Below the pieces are notes generated by a model that worked only from the letters and a program-made list of their open reading frames with translations, was not told where the DNA came from and did no database searches. Made by a program: the position numbers and the translations under genes. This document shows positions 26,851-36,919 of a DNA stretch of 64,000 nucleotides, piece by piece. Within the stretch, counting starts at the first letter, position 1. Each line of letters begins with the position of its first letter. Origin of the DNA: JAJDYQ01 sp942491945 (lineage in GTDB: Bacteria > Pseudomonadota > Gammaproteobacteria > JAJDYQ01); assembly GCA_942491945.1 (NCBI GenBank), contig CALODD010000037.1:1-64000 (forward strand), written 5' to 3'.

Positions 26851-29385
26851 TTACTTCCTGACTCGGGCAACGTGTTCTTCTAGCATCAATTGAAATTTCT
26901 GGATATTCAGCGGTTTGGTCATATAGTCATCAAAACCGGCCTTTAGGCCACGACTAATATCGCTCTTCATCGCATTTGCACTGACCGCGATCACTGGTAC
27001 ATCTTTAAGATGCTCCATCTCCTGCACCCGCTCCAGAACTTCATAACCATCCATTTCTGGCAAATTAATATCGAGTAAGATCAGGTCAAGATCCAGCTCA
27101 GCCAGTTTCTTTAAACCATCGACCGGATGCATGGCGTAATGCGCGTCGATGAGATCATTCTCAGCAACAATCTGTTGCACCAACGTCATGTTTGATGGGT
27201 TATCCTCCAGATAGAACAACGATAGTTTTCTATTTTCATCAGCCACTTCATCCTCGCTGACGACCTGTATTTTATCGGTATCTTCCGAAGCCGCCGCTGA
27301 CGTCAGATTGAGCTCACACCAGAAGGTACTCCCCTTGCCTACTTCACTTTCCAGACCAATTTCACCATCCATCATTTCTACCAGATACTTGGTAATCGGC
27401 AAGCCAATACCGCTACCATCGACACGGCTTGGATCAGCGGATACACGAACAAATGCCTGAAATAGCTGATCAAAATGTTCTTCTGCGATCCCTGGCCCAC
27501 CATCCTGTACAAAAATACGTATGCGCCCTTCTGGCTGCTCTTCGACATAAATACGTACCCAGCCTGATTCATTATTGTATTTAACCGCATTTGATAACAA
27601 ATTGATGATCGTCTGCTTAAGCCGTAATGGATCAGCCTGAATCCAGAGATCTGATTGCTCTGCGATATCGTTTGTTAAGGTCAGCTGCATCTGCTCAGCC
27701 TGCGGGGCAATCATCAGTAGTGCTTCCGTCATAACTGCCTGCAAGTGCACTGGTTGCATCTCAATTTCCAGCTTGCCGGATTCGATACGGGATAAATCCA
27801 GTAACTGAGTAATCAACTCAAGTAAATGTTGCCCACCGTCCAGAATATGGTTGATATATAACTGCTGCTTATCATCCTTGATACCCAGTGAAAGTACCTG
27901 GGCAAAACCCAGAATCGCATTTAAAGGCGTACGTAATTCATGACTCATACTGGACAGGAATTCTGACTTCGCCTTATTTGCCGCTTCAGCTTCATCTCTG
28001 GCCTGCTGTGTTTTTTCATCTGACAGCTTACGTTCAGTTATATCCTGATACGCGCATAAAACGCCATTGATAGCGCCGTTTGCGCCATAGAAAGGTACTT
28101 TACTGATTTCAAACCAGCGACGGTCACCATTACCAAAAAGACGCGGTTCTTCGAAATTCAACACCGGTTCACCAGACTGAATGACTTCCAGATCTGATTC
28201 ACGATAGCTTTGTAGTTCATCGTCCCAGGAAAAATCGACATCGGTCTTGCCAATGATATCGGTACTACGATTAAAGCCTGCATCCTCCGAAAATAAGCGG
28301 TTACATCCCAGGTAAATACCCTCTGCATTTTTCCAGAAAACACGAACAGGAATCGTATCCAGCACACCACTTAACGTCAGCTGAGTAGACTCTAGTTGTG
28401 TTTTAACTTCTTCAGATTCAGTCAAATCCTGCATCAGTACAACACCACCGATTACATCACCGGCACTGTCTTTTATCGCACTGAAATGGGCATTCACCTG
28501 TAATGCCTTTTTGCTAATAACCGATTGGTATGCACCCTGATAGTGGGCGGTTTCTCCCATGAGCGAACGCCGAACTGCGGTCAAAATATCCTGATTCACG
28601 ACCACATTGAAAATATCCAGACCCAATAATTGATCCAGGTCGATACCTAATGTCTTCGAGTACTGTTGATTACAGTCCACAACAATACCTTTGTCATCGT
28701 AGTGCACAATGCCAAGTGGAGAATATTCAAATACGGAGCGGTAACGCTCTTCACTCTCACGTCTGGCGCGCTCGCGATGATCGCTCTGCAAACGCAGAAT
28801 AATATTTTCAATGTAATTACTGGAAAATCGTTTGGCCCCGATTACAACCATACCCATATACAAGATAACCATGGTGCCCATAGCTGTTGTAATGAGTGTT
28901 TCCTGTAGGAACAAATAAACAGCTAAAGGAAACAATGCCGGTAATGCAAATGCCAGATAAGTCTCATAACGATATGCCAGTGATGTCATTGCACCAGCCG
29001 TCATTCCCGCTATAACAAAAGCGACGAATACTTCATGCGCCAAATTATCCTGAGGGAATAGCCAGATCGCACTCGAACCCCATACGACGCCGGCAATGAG
29101 TGTGCCGATAAAAAAGGTACGATGTCCTGCATCAATATCCGCTTCAGAGTCCGTATCGAAACGCAAACTAAAGACCAGTCGCCAGACACTTACCAATAAC
29201 AGCACCGCGAACCAGATCACCGTCGTTGCGATACCAGAAACTGGATATTGAACAATTCCAAGGATGCAACCATTAACCAGAGTAACCGCTGTCGATTGCG
29301 GCATAGCCGATAACATCAGGCGTAGTTGTTCCTGACGGACCTCCTGACGTTCTTCTGTTGTTATTGTTATATTTTCAGCGTTCAT
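26851..29385 (-). CDS. Hybrid sensor histidine kinase with membrane sensor, two PAS domains and a receiver
   Basis: 844 aa. The N-terminal ~190 residues contain six or so membrane helices. PAS domains follow at about 215-330 (YRSVFEYSPLGIVHYDDKG) and 340-460 (VLDTIPVRVFWKN). HisKA has the phospho-His in SSMSHELRTPLNAILGF, the ATPase domain has N-box LLSNAVKYN and G-box DGGPGIAEEH and GSGIGL, and the C-terminal receiver has LILLDINLPEMDGYE with the phospho-acceptor Asp and SANAMK and KPLN. No response-regulator gene is adjacent. Divergent from mreB across 141 bp. Confidence 0.93.
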   Translation of the reverse strand: MNAENITITTEERQEVRQEQLRLMLSAMPQSTAVTLVNGCILGIVQYPVSGIATTVIWFAVLLLVSVWRLVFSLRFDTDSEADIDAGHRTFFIGTLIAGVVWGSSAIWLFPQDNLAHEVFVAFVIAGMTAGAMTSLAYRYETYLAFALPALFPLAVYLFLQETLITTAMGTMVILYMGMVVIGAKRFSSNYIENIILRLQSDHRERARRESEERYRSVFEYSPLGIVHYDDKGIVVDCNQQYSKTLGIDLDQLLGLDIFNVVVNQDILTAVRRSLMGETAHYQGAYQSVISKKALQVNAHFSAIKDSAGDVIGGVVLMQDLTESEEVKTQLESTQLTLSGVLDTIPVRVFWKNAEGIYLGCNRLFSEDAGFNRSTDIIGKTDVDFSWDDELQSYRESDLEVIQSGEPVLNFEEPRLFGNGDRRWFEISKVPFYGANGAINGVLCAYQDITERKLSDEKTQQARDEAEAANKAKSEFLSSMSHELRTPLNAILGFAQVLSLGIKDDKQQLYINHILDGGQHLLELITQLLDLSRIESGKLEIEMQPVHLQAVMTEALLMIAPQAEQMQLTLTNDIAEQSDLWIQADPLRLKQTIINLLSNAVKYNNESGWVRIYVEEQPEGRIRIFVQDGGPGIAEEHFDQLFQAFVRVSADPSRVDGSGIGLPITKYLVEMMDGEIGLESEVGKGSTFWCELNLTSAAASEDTDKIQVVSEDEVADENRKLSLFYLEDNPSNMTLVQQIVAENDLIDAHYAMHPVDGLKKLAELDLDLILLDINLPEMDGYEVLERVQEMEHLKDVPVIAVSANAMKSDISRGLKAGFDDYMTKPLNIQKFQLMLEEHVARVRK

Positions 29386-29526
29386 AACATCTTATTTAAC
29401 ATGGTTATCACTTTTATCACAGCCATATCCATGAAACTCAACAATTATTCACATTAATGAGTAGTTGCCTCGGTCATAAGCGGGCTGTACAGTACGCGGC
29501 TTAATGAATTTTCAGGTATAAACAGG

Positions 29527-30576
29527 ATGTTTAACGCTATTCGAGGCCTGTTTTCCAATGATCTATCCATCGATCTGGGAACAGCCAATACATTAATATA
29601 TTCCCACGGACAGGGAATTGTTCTGAACGAACCATCGGTTGTGGCGATTCGTGAAGACTCAGCAGCGCAGCGTGGCGGCAAAACCATCGAGGCCGTTGGT
29701 CTGGATGCCAAACGCATGCTGGGTCGTACACCCGGCCATATCACGGCTATTCGCCCTCTGAAAGATGGGGTTATTGCAGACTTCACTTACACCGAAAAAA
29801 TGCTACAGCATTTTATCCGCAAGGTGCATGAAACTCGTATGTTTCAGCCCAGCCCACGAGTTCTCGTTTGTGTGCCTTATGGCTCAACACAGGTTGAACG
29901 TCGTGCGATCAAGGAATCAGCTACAGGTGCTGGTGCTCGCCATGTCTATCTGATTGATGAGCCAATGGCTGCTGCCATAGGTGCCGGCATGCCCGTTGAT
30001 CAGGCTCGCGGCTCTATGGTACTCGATATCGGTGGTGGTACATCTGAAGTCGCCATTATCTCTCTGAACGGCATCGTATATGCAGCCTCGGTTCGTATCG
30101 GTGGTGACCGTTTTGATGAATCAATTAAAGACTATGTACGCCGCAACTACGGTACGCTTATCGGTGAAGCGACTGCTGAACGTATTAAATGTGAAGTCGG
30201 TTCCGCTTACCCTGGTGCCGAAATGAAAGAGATTCAGGTCAAAGGCCGTAACCTCTCTGAAGGTATTCCACGGACATTCACGCTCAACAGCAATGAAATT
30301 CTGGAAGCGCTACAGGAACCATTATTCGGTATCGTTGGTGCGGTTAAGACAGCACTGGAACAGACACCACCTGACCTGTGTGCCGACGTCGCAGAACGCG
30401 GTATCGTACTGACTGGTGGTGGTGCGCTACTACGTGATCTGGATCGCCTGCTGATGGAAGAGACTGGCCTGCCAGTTATCATTGCTGAAGACCCTCTCAC
30501 CTGTGTTGCACGTGGTGGCGGTCGCATACTGGAAGTAATCGACAAAGAGGGCGCAGGTATCTTTGCACTCGACTAA
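29527..30576 (+). CDS. mreB: Rod shape-determining protein MreB
   Basis: 349 aa, full length. Actin-fold nucleotide motifs are visible: LSIDLGTANTLIY (phosphate 1), VLDIGGGTSEVAII (phosphate 2) and GIVLTGGGALLRDLD (adenosine). The FSND N-terminus is typical of gammaproteobacteria. It forms membrane-associated filaments that guide the elongasome, PBP2/RodA, encoded downstream. A perfect hairpin follows the stop. Confidence 0.98.
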   Translation: MFNAIRGLFSNDLSIDLGTANTLIYSHGQGIVLNEPSVVAIREDSAAQRGGKTIEAVGLDAKRMLGRTPGHITAIRPLKDGVIADFTYTEKMLQHFIRKVHETRMFQPSPRVLVCVPYGSTQVERRAIKESATGAGARHVYLIDEPMAAAIGAGMPVDQARGSMVLDIGGGTSEVAIISLNGIVYAASVRIGGDRFDESIKDYVRRNYGTLIGEATAERIKCEVGSAYPGAEMKEIQVKGRNLSEGIPRTFTLNSNEILEALQEPLFGIVGAVKTALEQTPPDLCADVAERGIVLTGGGALLRDLDRLLMEETGLPVIIAEDPLTCVARGGGRILEVIDKEGAGIFALD

Positions 30577-30596
30577 GTCGGAATAATAACCAATAC

Positions 30597-30621
30597 AAAG
30601 GCTGTCATGATGACAGCCTTT
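30597..30621 (+). terminator. Hairpin between mreB and mreC (terminator or attenuator)
   Basis: AAAGGCTGTCAT and its exact inverse, separated by one G, give a 12-bp palindrome 21 bp after the mreB stop. The T-run is short (TTT then GCC), so it may only attenuate, allowing higher mreB than mreCD expression. mreB is required in far higher amounts than mreC/mreD, which fits. Confidence 0.6.
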
Positions 30622-30691
30622 GCCTCCCCCTTTGCCACACTCCGGGGCGATGGCAAAATAGCAAAATTTAGTCATCAACTAGGACAACGCC

Positions 30692-31549
30692 ATTAACCCT
30701 ATTTTCCTCAAGGGCCCTTCAACACTGGTAAAACTGGTGATTGTTATGATTCTGTCATTCCTGTTAATGACAATGGATCATCGTTTTGCCCAACTGGAAA
30801 AAGTCCGTGGTGGTATCGCCCTCGTGCTCTCTCCAATTCAGTATATCGTTGATATTCCGTTATCAGCTTTCAACTGGGTCTCATCTTCTGTACGCACCCA
30901 CACTGACTTACTAGAAGATAACACGCGCCTACAGGAAGAATGGAAAACCTTACGAGCGCAAACCCTGAAATTTGAAGCACTCGAAACTGAGAATAGACGC
31001 CTCCGTGAATTACTCGATTCTACAGCTCAAATCACCGACCGGGTTTTGATTGGCGAAGTACTACGTGTCGAAACAGATGCTCTGAAACGTCAGATCATTA
31101 TCAATAAAGGCACGCAACACGATACCTTTATCGGTCAGACAATCATCGATGCCTATGGCATTGTTGGCCAGATCATTCATACCAGTCCATACACTTCCAC
31201 GGTGATGCTCATCACCAACCCAGATCATGCCATCCCTGTACAGGTTGCCCGCAACGGCATCCGTTCCATCGCAGTGGGTAGCCAGGAAGACTATCGACTA
31301 GAGCTACCTTACCTGGCCACAAATGCCGATGTAAAAACTGGTGACTTATTGATTACATCTGGCCTTGGTGGACGCTTTCCATACGGCTATCCCGTTGCAA
31401 AAATTAACCGTGTTGAACAGGATGACATCACGACATTTTCCAGCGCCTATGCCACACCGACAGCTCATCTGGATCGCCATCGTGAAGTCCTGCTGGTCTG
31501 GTCTGGTACACAGATCCCCGAAAGCATGCTGAGTGGAGAATCCGAATGA
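30692..31549 (+). CDS. mreC: Rod shape-determining protein MreC
   Basis: Annotated from ATT 30692 because the residues encoded between it and the first conventional start (GTG 30737) read INPIFLKGPSTLVKL, matching the conserved MreC N-terminus before the membrane helix (VIVMILSFLLMTMDHR). No ATG/GTG/TTG precedes them in frame before the stop at ~30680; TAGGAC sits 7 nt upstream of ATT. From GTG 30737 the protein is 270 aa. A coiled coil (residues ~65-110) and the two-lobed beta domain (LITNPDHAIPVQV; LLITSGLGGRFPYGYPVA) follow. MreC is periplasmic and activates PBP2. mreD overlaps its stop. Confidence 0.93.
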   Translation: MNPIFLKGPSTLVKLVIVMILSFLLMTMDHRFAQLEKVRGGIALVLSPIQYIVDIPLSAFNWVSSSVRTHTDLLEDNTRLQEEWKTLRAQTLKFEALETENRRLRELLDSTAQITDRVLIGEVLRVETDALKRQIIINKGTQHDTFIGQTIIDAYGIVGQIIHTSPYTSTVMLITNPDHAIPVQVARNGIRSIAVGSQEDYRLELPYLATNADVKTGDLLITSGLGGRFPYGYPVAKINRVEQDDITTFSSAYATPTAHLDRHREVLLVWSGTQIPESMLSGESE

Positions 31550-32034
31550 TTCATGAACCAGCTCGCGCGACGCATGTCATATTAATTACGTTTATTTTTG
31601 CACTGGCATTAACCATCCTGCCGATGCCTACGGCCTTTGCAGACTATCGACCAGAATGGGTGGCCATTGTGTTGTTGTACTGGATCATGGCATTACCACA
31701 CCGTGTTGGCATTTTTAGTGCATGGATGCTGGGCATTGCGCTTGATGTATTAAAAGGCGCCTTGCTGGGGCAACATGCACTGGCTCTGGCAATAGCTGCA
31801 TTCCTTATGTTGCATTTACATCTGCGTTTACGCATGTATCCATTCTGGCAACAGTCAGTCGTCATTGGATTAATCCTGCTGATCTATCAAGCCCTACTGT
31901 TCTGGATATACGATATGACATCAGATATCACACTGAGCTGGCCTTACTGGATACCCTCATTGATTGGCGCTGTCCTCTGGCCCTGGCTATTCATCATCCT
32001 GCGTGATGTCCGCCGTCGCTATAACGTTAACTAA
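31546..32034 (+). CDS. mreD: Rod shape-determining protein MreD
   Basis: 162 aa, five to six membrane helices. PEWVAIVLLYWIMALPHRVGIFSAWMLGIALDVLKGALLGQHALALA is the family core. Inner-membrane partner of MreC in the elongasome. ATGA overlap with mreC. Confidence 0.96.
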   Translation: MIHEPARATHVILITFIFALALTILPMPTAFADYRPEWVAIVLLYWIMALPHRVGIFSAWMLGIALDVLKGALLGQHALALAIAAFLMLHLHLRLRMYPFWQQSVVIGLILLIYQALLFWIYDMTSDITLSWPYWIPSLIGAVLWPWLFIILRDVRRRYNVN

Positions 32035-32045
32035 CCGGGTAGTAA

Positions 32046-33965
32046 ATGGCACTCGGCACACGTATTAAAGATTATCGGAGTGAGCATCGATTATTCTCGA
32101 TTCGTGCCGTTCAGGCCATTATTTTTGTTGTTATTTTGCTATGTATTCTGATTGGTCGTCTGGTTTTCCTGCAGATATCGCAACATGATGTATTCGCTAC
32201 ATTATCGACTGAAAACCGCGTTAAGCTGGTCGCGGTTCCACCAACACGCGGTATCGTTTTTGATCGCCATGGTGTCATTCTGGCCGAGAGCCAACCGTCG
32301 TACAGCCTGGAAATCACGCCCGAACGCACCAAAGATATAGAAGGCACGCTAGAAAAGATCGCCGAGCTCATTCCTATTGATGCGCTGGATCGCAGTCGTT
32401 TCTTCAAGATTAAAAAACGCCGCCCCTCTTTTGAAGGCATCCCTTTGCGTTTAAAGATGACAGATGAAGAAGTCGCCAAGATTGCCGTCAATCAACATCA
32501 CCTGGCCGGCGTTGATATCGTCGCCCGACTGGTCCGCCACTACCCTCAAAATGAACACGCCGCACATGCGGTTGGCTATGTTGGACGTATCAGCGAAAAA
32601 GAACTAAACCGAGTTGACGAATCAGATTATCGAGGCACCAATCATATCGGCAAATCCGGTATCGAAAAGCATTACGAAGATACCCTGCATGGCACCGTTG
32701 GCGTACAACAGGTTGAGATTAATGCCCGAGGCCGTGTACTGAGAAAACTCGAAAGCGTTGCCGCACAACCCGGTAAAAACCTGTACCTGACGATTGATTC
32801 CAAACTCCAGCATATCGCCGAAAAAGCTCTTGGCGAAAACAATGGCGCGGTTGTGGCCATCGAACCCCAAACGGGCGAAGTGCTGGTCTTCGCCAGTCAG
32901 CCGGGCTACGACCCTAACCTGTTTGTTAACGGTATCGACCATAAATCCTATAAAGCTTATAACGAGGATGAAAACCGGCCGCTGTATAACCGCGCGTTAT
33001 ATGGCCGCTATCCACCCGGTTCGACGGTAAAACCCTTCGTCTCACTTGCCGGCCTTGAAACCAACGTTATCGAACACGATCACAAAACCAGTTGCCCCGG
33101 TTTCTATCGCCTGCCTGGAAGCACACATAAATACCGCTGCTGGAAAAAGAAAGGTCATGGCCCGGTCGACTTAAATAAGTCGGTCGTCGAATCCTGCGAT
33201 GTCTTTTACTATGAGCTGGCGCGTGCGCTAAAAATTAATCGCCTACACGATTACATGCTGCTATTTGGCTTTGGCGAAAAAACTGGTGTTGATTTACTCA
33301 ATACCCGCTATGAACCGTCTGGCCTGTTTCCATCAACCAGCTGGAAGCGCCGCGTACATAATCAGCCCTGGTATCCAGGTGAAACTCTGATTGCCGGTAT
33401 CGGGCAAGGGTTCACTCTTTCGACGCCATTACAATTAGCTTCAGCAACGGCAACACTGGCTAATTACGGCACACGCATAAAACCCAGACTGGTTCGCGAA
33501 ATTGAAAACATTCGTACTGGAGAGCGCAAGAAGACCGAAGTTGACCAGGTCGGCGAAGTTGCCATCGTCGAACAGGCACATTGGGATCAGGTGGTTCAGG
33601 CCATGAAGGATGTCGTGCATGCCCCGAGAGGAACAGCCCGACGTTTGAATAAAGACATTCCATATACGATTGCGGGCAAGACGGGTACAGCGCAGGTGAT
33701 CGGCATTAAGCAAAACGAAAAATACGATGAGACAAAGATCGCCAAGAAACATCGAGACCATGGTTTGTTTGTCGCATTTGCCCCTGTAGAAAATCCACAA
33801 ATAGCCATTGCTGTCATCGTTGAAAACGGCGGCGGCGGTAGCACTTCAGCAGCCCCTATTGCAGGTGAGGTGATTAAATCCTACCTAATGCCTAAAATTG
33901 AATCGGGTGAGCTGGTTCTGGAAACCGCTAAAACACCTGAAGAGAAAGCAGGTAGTGACTCATGA
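32046..33965 (+). CDS. mrdA: Penicillin-binding protein 2 (elongation transpeptidase)
   Basis: 639 aa. It has an N-terminal membrane helix (residues ~22-44), then the pedestal domain with PPTRGIVFDRHGVILAESQPSYSLEI, then the transpeptidase domain. SxxK is STVK at Ser326, SxN region is SCDVFYYELA and KTGT starts at Lys545. Crosslinks peptidoglycan during cell elongation together with RodA, whose gene overlaps the stop by 4 bp. Confidence 0.97.
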   Translation: MALGTRIKDYRSEHRLFSIRAVQAIIFVVILLCILIGRLVFLQISQHDVFATLSTENRVKLVAVPPTRGIVFDRHGVILAESQPSYSLEITPERTKDIEGTLEKIAELIPIDALDRSRFFKIKKRRPSFEGIPLRLKMTDEEVAKIAVNQHHLAGVDIVARLVRHYPQNEHAAHAVGYVGRISEKELNRVDESDYRGTNHIGKSGIEKHYEDTLHGTVGVQQVEINARGRVLRKLESVAAQPGKNLYLTIDSKLQHIAEKALGENNGAVVAIEPQTGEVLVFASQPGYDPNLFVNGIDHKSYKAYNEDENRPLYNRALYGRYPPGSTVKPFVSLAGLETNVIEHDHKTSCPGFYRLPGSTHKYRCWKKKGHGPVDLNKSVVESCDVFYYELARALKINRLHDYMLLFGFGEKTGVDLLNTRYEPSGLFPSTSWKRRVHNQPWYPGETLIAGIGQGFTLSTPLQLASATATLANYGTRIKPRLVREIENIRTGERKKTEVDQVGEVAIVEQAHWDQVVQAMKDVVHAPRGTARRLNKDIPYTIAGKTGTAQVIGIKQNEKYDETKIAKKHRDHGLFVAFAPVENPQIAIAVIVENGGGGSTSAAPIAGEVIKSYLMPKIESGELVLETAKTPEEKAGSDS

Positions 33966-35062
33966 ATGAGTTTCTACACAAACTACACATTGACGCCCTG
34001 CTTCTGCTGGGAATCATCCTGCTATGTAGTTTGAGCATGATCGTGCTCTATAGTGCCGGCGGCCAGGATACCGATATTTTAATCAAGCAAGGCATACGAC
34101 TATCATCAGGCTTCCTGGTCATGATCATCATTGCCCAGTTCTCTCCCCAGTTTATGCGTAGCTGGACGCCCTGGGTCTATGCCCTGGGTCTGGCAATGCT
34201 GGTTGGCGTCATCTTTTACGGTGTACAGGCCAAGGGTGCGCAACGTTGGCTGGATGTCGTTGGCCTGTTCCGTTTCCAGCCTTCAGAGTTAATGAAGCTG
34301 GCATTACCACTGATGTTGGCACGCTATTATTCCGAACATGAACTACCACCGAGCTGGCCCCACCTGATTGTCGGCGCTGTGCTGATCGTGATTCCTTTTG
34401 CGCTAATCATTAAACAGCCTGATCTCGGAACCTCGCTACTGATTGCGTCATCAGGTTTCTTCGTCATTTTTCTTGCCGGCATACGCTGGAAATATTTAAT
34501 CGGCTTAGGCATCGCAGGACTAGCCTCGCTACCTGCCGCCTGGTACTTCCTGCTGCATGAATACCAGAAAGTACGTGTTATGACTTTACTTGATCCAGAA
34601 AGCGATCCTCTCAATGCGGGCTGGCACACAATCCAGGCCAAAATTGCCATTGGCTCCGGCGGTACCTACGGCAAGGGCTGGCTCAACGGTACCCAGTCGC
34701 AACTCGAGTTTCTGCCCGAACGCCATACCGACTTTATATTTGCCGTCATTGGTGAGGAATTCGGTTTTATGGGACTGATTGTGTTGCTGTCTGTGTACTT
34801 ATTTATTACAGCCCGCGGTTTATATATCGCGGTATACGGACAAGATACATTCGCACGACTGCTAGCCGGCAGCCTGAGCCTGACTTTTTTTATCTATGTC
34901 TTCGTTAACATCGGCATGGTCAGCGGTATCTTGCCTGTAGTTGGCCTGCCATTACCACTGGTCAGTTATGGTGGAACTTCGATTGTTACGTTAATGGCAG
35001 GATTCGGTATGATTATGTCGGTACAGACACACAAGAAGCTTTTCCGTCACGAGGATTTCTAG
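33962..35062 (+). CDS. mrdB: RodA, SEDS peptidoglycan glycosyltransferase
   Basis: 366 aa, about ten membrane helices. The SEDS signatures are present: GAQRWLDVVGLFRFQPSELMKLALPLMLARY, KQPDLGTSLLI, GTQSQLEFLPERHTDFIFAVIGEEFGFMG (catalytic-region Asp/Glu) and GLPLPLVSYGGTSIV. Polymerises glycan strands from lipid II with PBP2. Confidence 0.97.
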   Translation: MNEFLHKLHIDALLLLGIILLCSLSMIVLYSAGGQDTDILIKQGIRLSSGFLVMIIIAQFSPQFMRSWTPWVYALGLAMLVGVIFYGVQAKGAQRWLDVVGLFRFQPSELMKLALPLMLARYYSEHELPPSWPHLIVGAVLIVIPFALIIKQPDLGTSLLIASSGFFVIFLAGIRWKYLIGLGIAGLASLPAAWYFLLHEYQKVRVMTLLDPESDPLNAGWHTIQAKIAIGSGGTYGKGWLNGTQSQLEFLPERHTDFIFAVIGEEFGFMGLIVLLSVYLFITARGLYIAVYGQDTFARLLAGSLSLTFFIYVFVNIGMVSGILPVVGLPLPLVSYGGTSIVTLMAGFGMIMSVQTHKKLFRHEDF

Positions 35063-35063
35063 A

Positions 35064-36035
35064 ATGCCACGCTTATTTCTGATTTCGATTTGCATATTCA
35101 TGCTATCACTATCGTTGCCGTTACATGCTGGCTACGAATCCCGAGACGATGTTAAGCAATTCATCAATATGATGCATAGCAAACATCAATTCGACAAAGC
35201 TCAGTTAACCCAGTGGTTCGCTAAAGCCACCAAACAAACCAAAACGCTGCAGGCCATTGCCAAACCAGCCGAAGGTTTGCCCTGGCATAAATACCGTAAA
35301 ATCTTTTTAACAGAGAAACGTACTAAGAAAGGCGTTGAGTTCTGGAAAGAGAATCGAGCAGCACTGGAGCGTGCCGAGAAAGAGTATGGCGTTCCACCTG
35401 AGATTATTACCGCCATTATCGGCGTCGAAACATTTTATGGCGTTTACAAAGGTAAATATCCTGCCTTTGATACGTTGGTCACACTTGGGTTTGATTATCC
35501 CAAACGCGGCAAATTCTTTCGCAGTGAGTTAGAAAACTATCTATTACTGGTCCGCGAAGAAGAACTTGATGCATTTGATCTGAAAGGCTCTTATGCAGCA
35601 GCCATGGGTAAACCACAGTTCATATCCAGCAGCTATCGACACTATGCCGTAGATTTTGATGGCGATGGCAAACGTGATCTATTAAACAACACCACCGATG
35701 CCATTGGCTCGGTTGCTAACTATTTCAAGCGACACGGCTGGCGCGCAGGCGAAACTGCCACCATTACAGCCAATTACAAAGGCAGTGCATTTCCTGAATT
35801 TAAAATGAAGCCAACAAAAAGTATTGCCTCGCTTTCCAGCAGCCAGGTTTTCCCGACACAGCCGGTTAAGACATCAGCCCTGGCAACACCTATCCAGCTC
35901 GAACTCGAAAGCGGATACGAATACTGGCTAGGCCTGCATAATTTTTATGTCATCACCCGTTACAATCATAGTAATCTGTACGCCATGGCGGTCTATCAAC
36001 TGAGTCAGGCAATAAAGCAGGGAATGAATCCTTAA
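35064..36035 (+). CDS. mltB: Membrane-bound lytic transglycosylase B (MltB)
   Basis: 323 aa with a cleavable signal (LISICIFMLSLSLPLHAG; no lipobox Cys, so probably soluble periplasmic). The catalytic Glu lies in EIITAIIGVETFYG, followed by DTLVTLGFDYPKRGKFF, AAAMGKPQFISSSYRHYAVDFDGDGKRDL and a C-terminal NHSNLYAMAVYQL, all MltB hallmarks. Cleaves peptidoglycan glycan strands to 1,6-anhydro products. The stop and the rlpA start share one base. Confidence 0.95.
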   Translation: MPRLFLISICIFMLSLSLPLHAGYESRDDVKQFINMMHSKHQFDKAQLTQWFAKATKQTKTLQAIAKPAEGLPWHKYRKIFLTEKRTKKGVEFWKENRAALERAEKEYGVPPEIITAIIGVETFYGVYKGKYPAFDTLVTLGFDYPKRGKFFRSELENYLLLVREEELDAFDLKGSYAAAMGKPQFISSSYRHYAVDFDGDGKRDLLNNTTDAIGSVANYFKRHGWRAGETATITANYKGSAFPEFKMKPTKSIASLSSSQVFPTQPVKTSALATPIQLELESGYEYWLGLHNFYVITRYNHSNLYAMAVYQLSQAIKQGMNP

Positions 36036-36913
36036 TGTTGTTACGAATATTCATAACATTAACAGCATTCGCGTTACTTACTGCCTGTGGTGGCGGAGGA
36101 AGCTACAAGCCATCCAGCAATGGTAGCAGTAGTAGTACTGGTGGTGGGAAATATTATAAAGACGACGGCCCTCCTGCCGACTATCGCGATAACCACATCA
36201 AAGCCGATGCCGTACCTAAAGTTGAACCCAAAAGTCGTGGCGGTAATCCAAAGTCGTATGTGATTTTCGGTAAACGTTACTATGTCATGCAAGACAGCAA
36301 AGGTTATGTCGACCGTGGCATTGCCTCCTGGTATGGCAAAAAGTTTCATGGCCGCAAGACATCAAACGGTGAAACATATGACATGTACGCCATGACGGCT
36401 GCACATAAGACCTTGCCTATCCCAACCTATGTCGAAGTCGAAAATCTTAAGACAGGTAAAACTATTGTTGTGCGAGTCAATGACAGAGGCCCTTTTCACG
36501 AAGGACGCATCATCGACCTGAGCTATGCCGCCGCACAAAAGCTTGGCACAGCTGCCGGTGGCACAGGGCTCGTCGAGGTTCGTGCTATAGACCCGCGTAC
36601 ATGGCAATCAGATCGTACAACACAACCAACCGCCAAACCTGCACCACAGCCCAAACCAGTTACGCCGCAAAGTAATACTCAGATTTATCTACAGCTTGGT
36701 GCATTTTCGGTCAGACACAATGCAGAAAAATTCATGAACGAAGTCATATCGAAAGCATTTTCTGGTGTTCTCGTCAGTGAAGGCAGGAATAGTTCTGGCT
36801 TATCAGTTTTCCGAGTCAGAATTGGACCACTCGCTACAGTCGAGCTGGCTGATAACATCATTAGCCGCCTTATTCAGCATGGCTATGATGAGTTTCATAT
36901 CGTGATCGAATAG
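36035..36913 (+). CDS. rlpA: RlpA septal-ring lytic transglycosylase with SPOR domain
   Basis: 292 aa lipoprotein: ALLTACGGGG lipobox. The double-psi beta-barrel domain has GIASWYGKKFHGRKTSNGETYDMYAMTAAHKTLP and VRVNDRGPFHEGRIIDLSYAAA (conserved Asp). A Pro/Gln linker follows, and a C-terminal SPOR domain (~213-292) that binds denuded glycans. Digests such glycans in Pseudomonas. Last gene of the mreB cluster by spacing; selO begins 6 bp later. Confidence 0.95.
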   Translation: MLLRIFITLTAFALLTACGGGGSYKPSSNGSSSSTGGGKYYKDDGPPADYRDNHIKADAVPKVEPKSRGGNPKSYVIFGKRYYVMQDSKGYVDRGIASWYGKKFHGRKTSNGETYDMYAMTAAHKTLPIPTYVEVENLKTGKTIVVRVNDRGPFHEGRIIDLSYAAAQKLGTAAGGTGLVEVRAIDPRTWQSDRTTQPTAKPAPQPKPVTPQSNTQIYLQLGAFSVRHNAEKFMNEVISKAFSGVLVSEGRNSSGLSVFRVRIGPLATVELADNIISRLIQHGYDEFHIVIE

Positions 36914-36919
36914 TGACTC

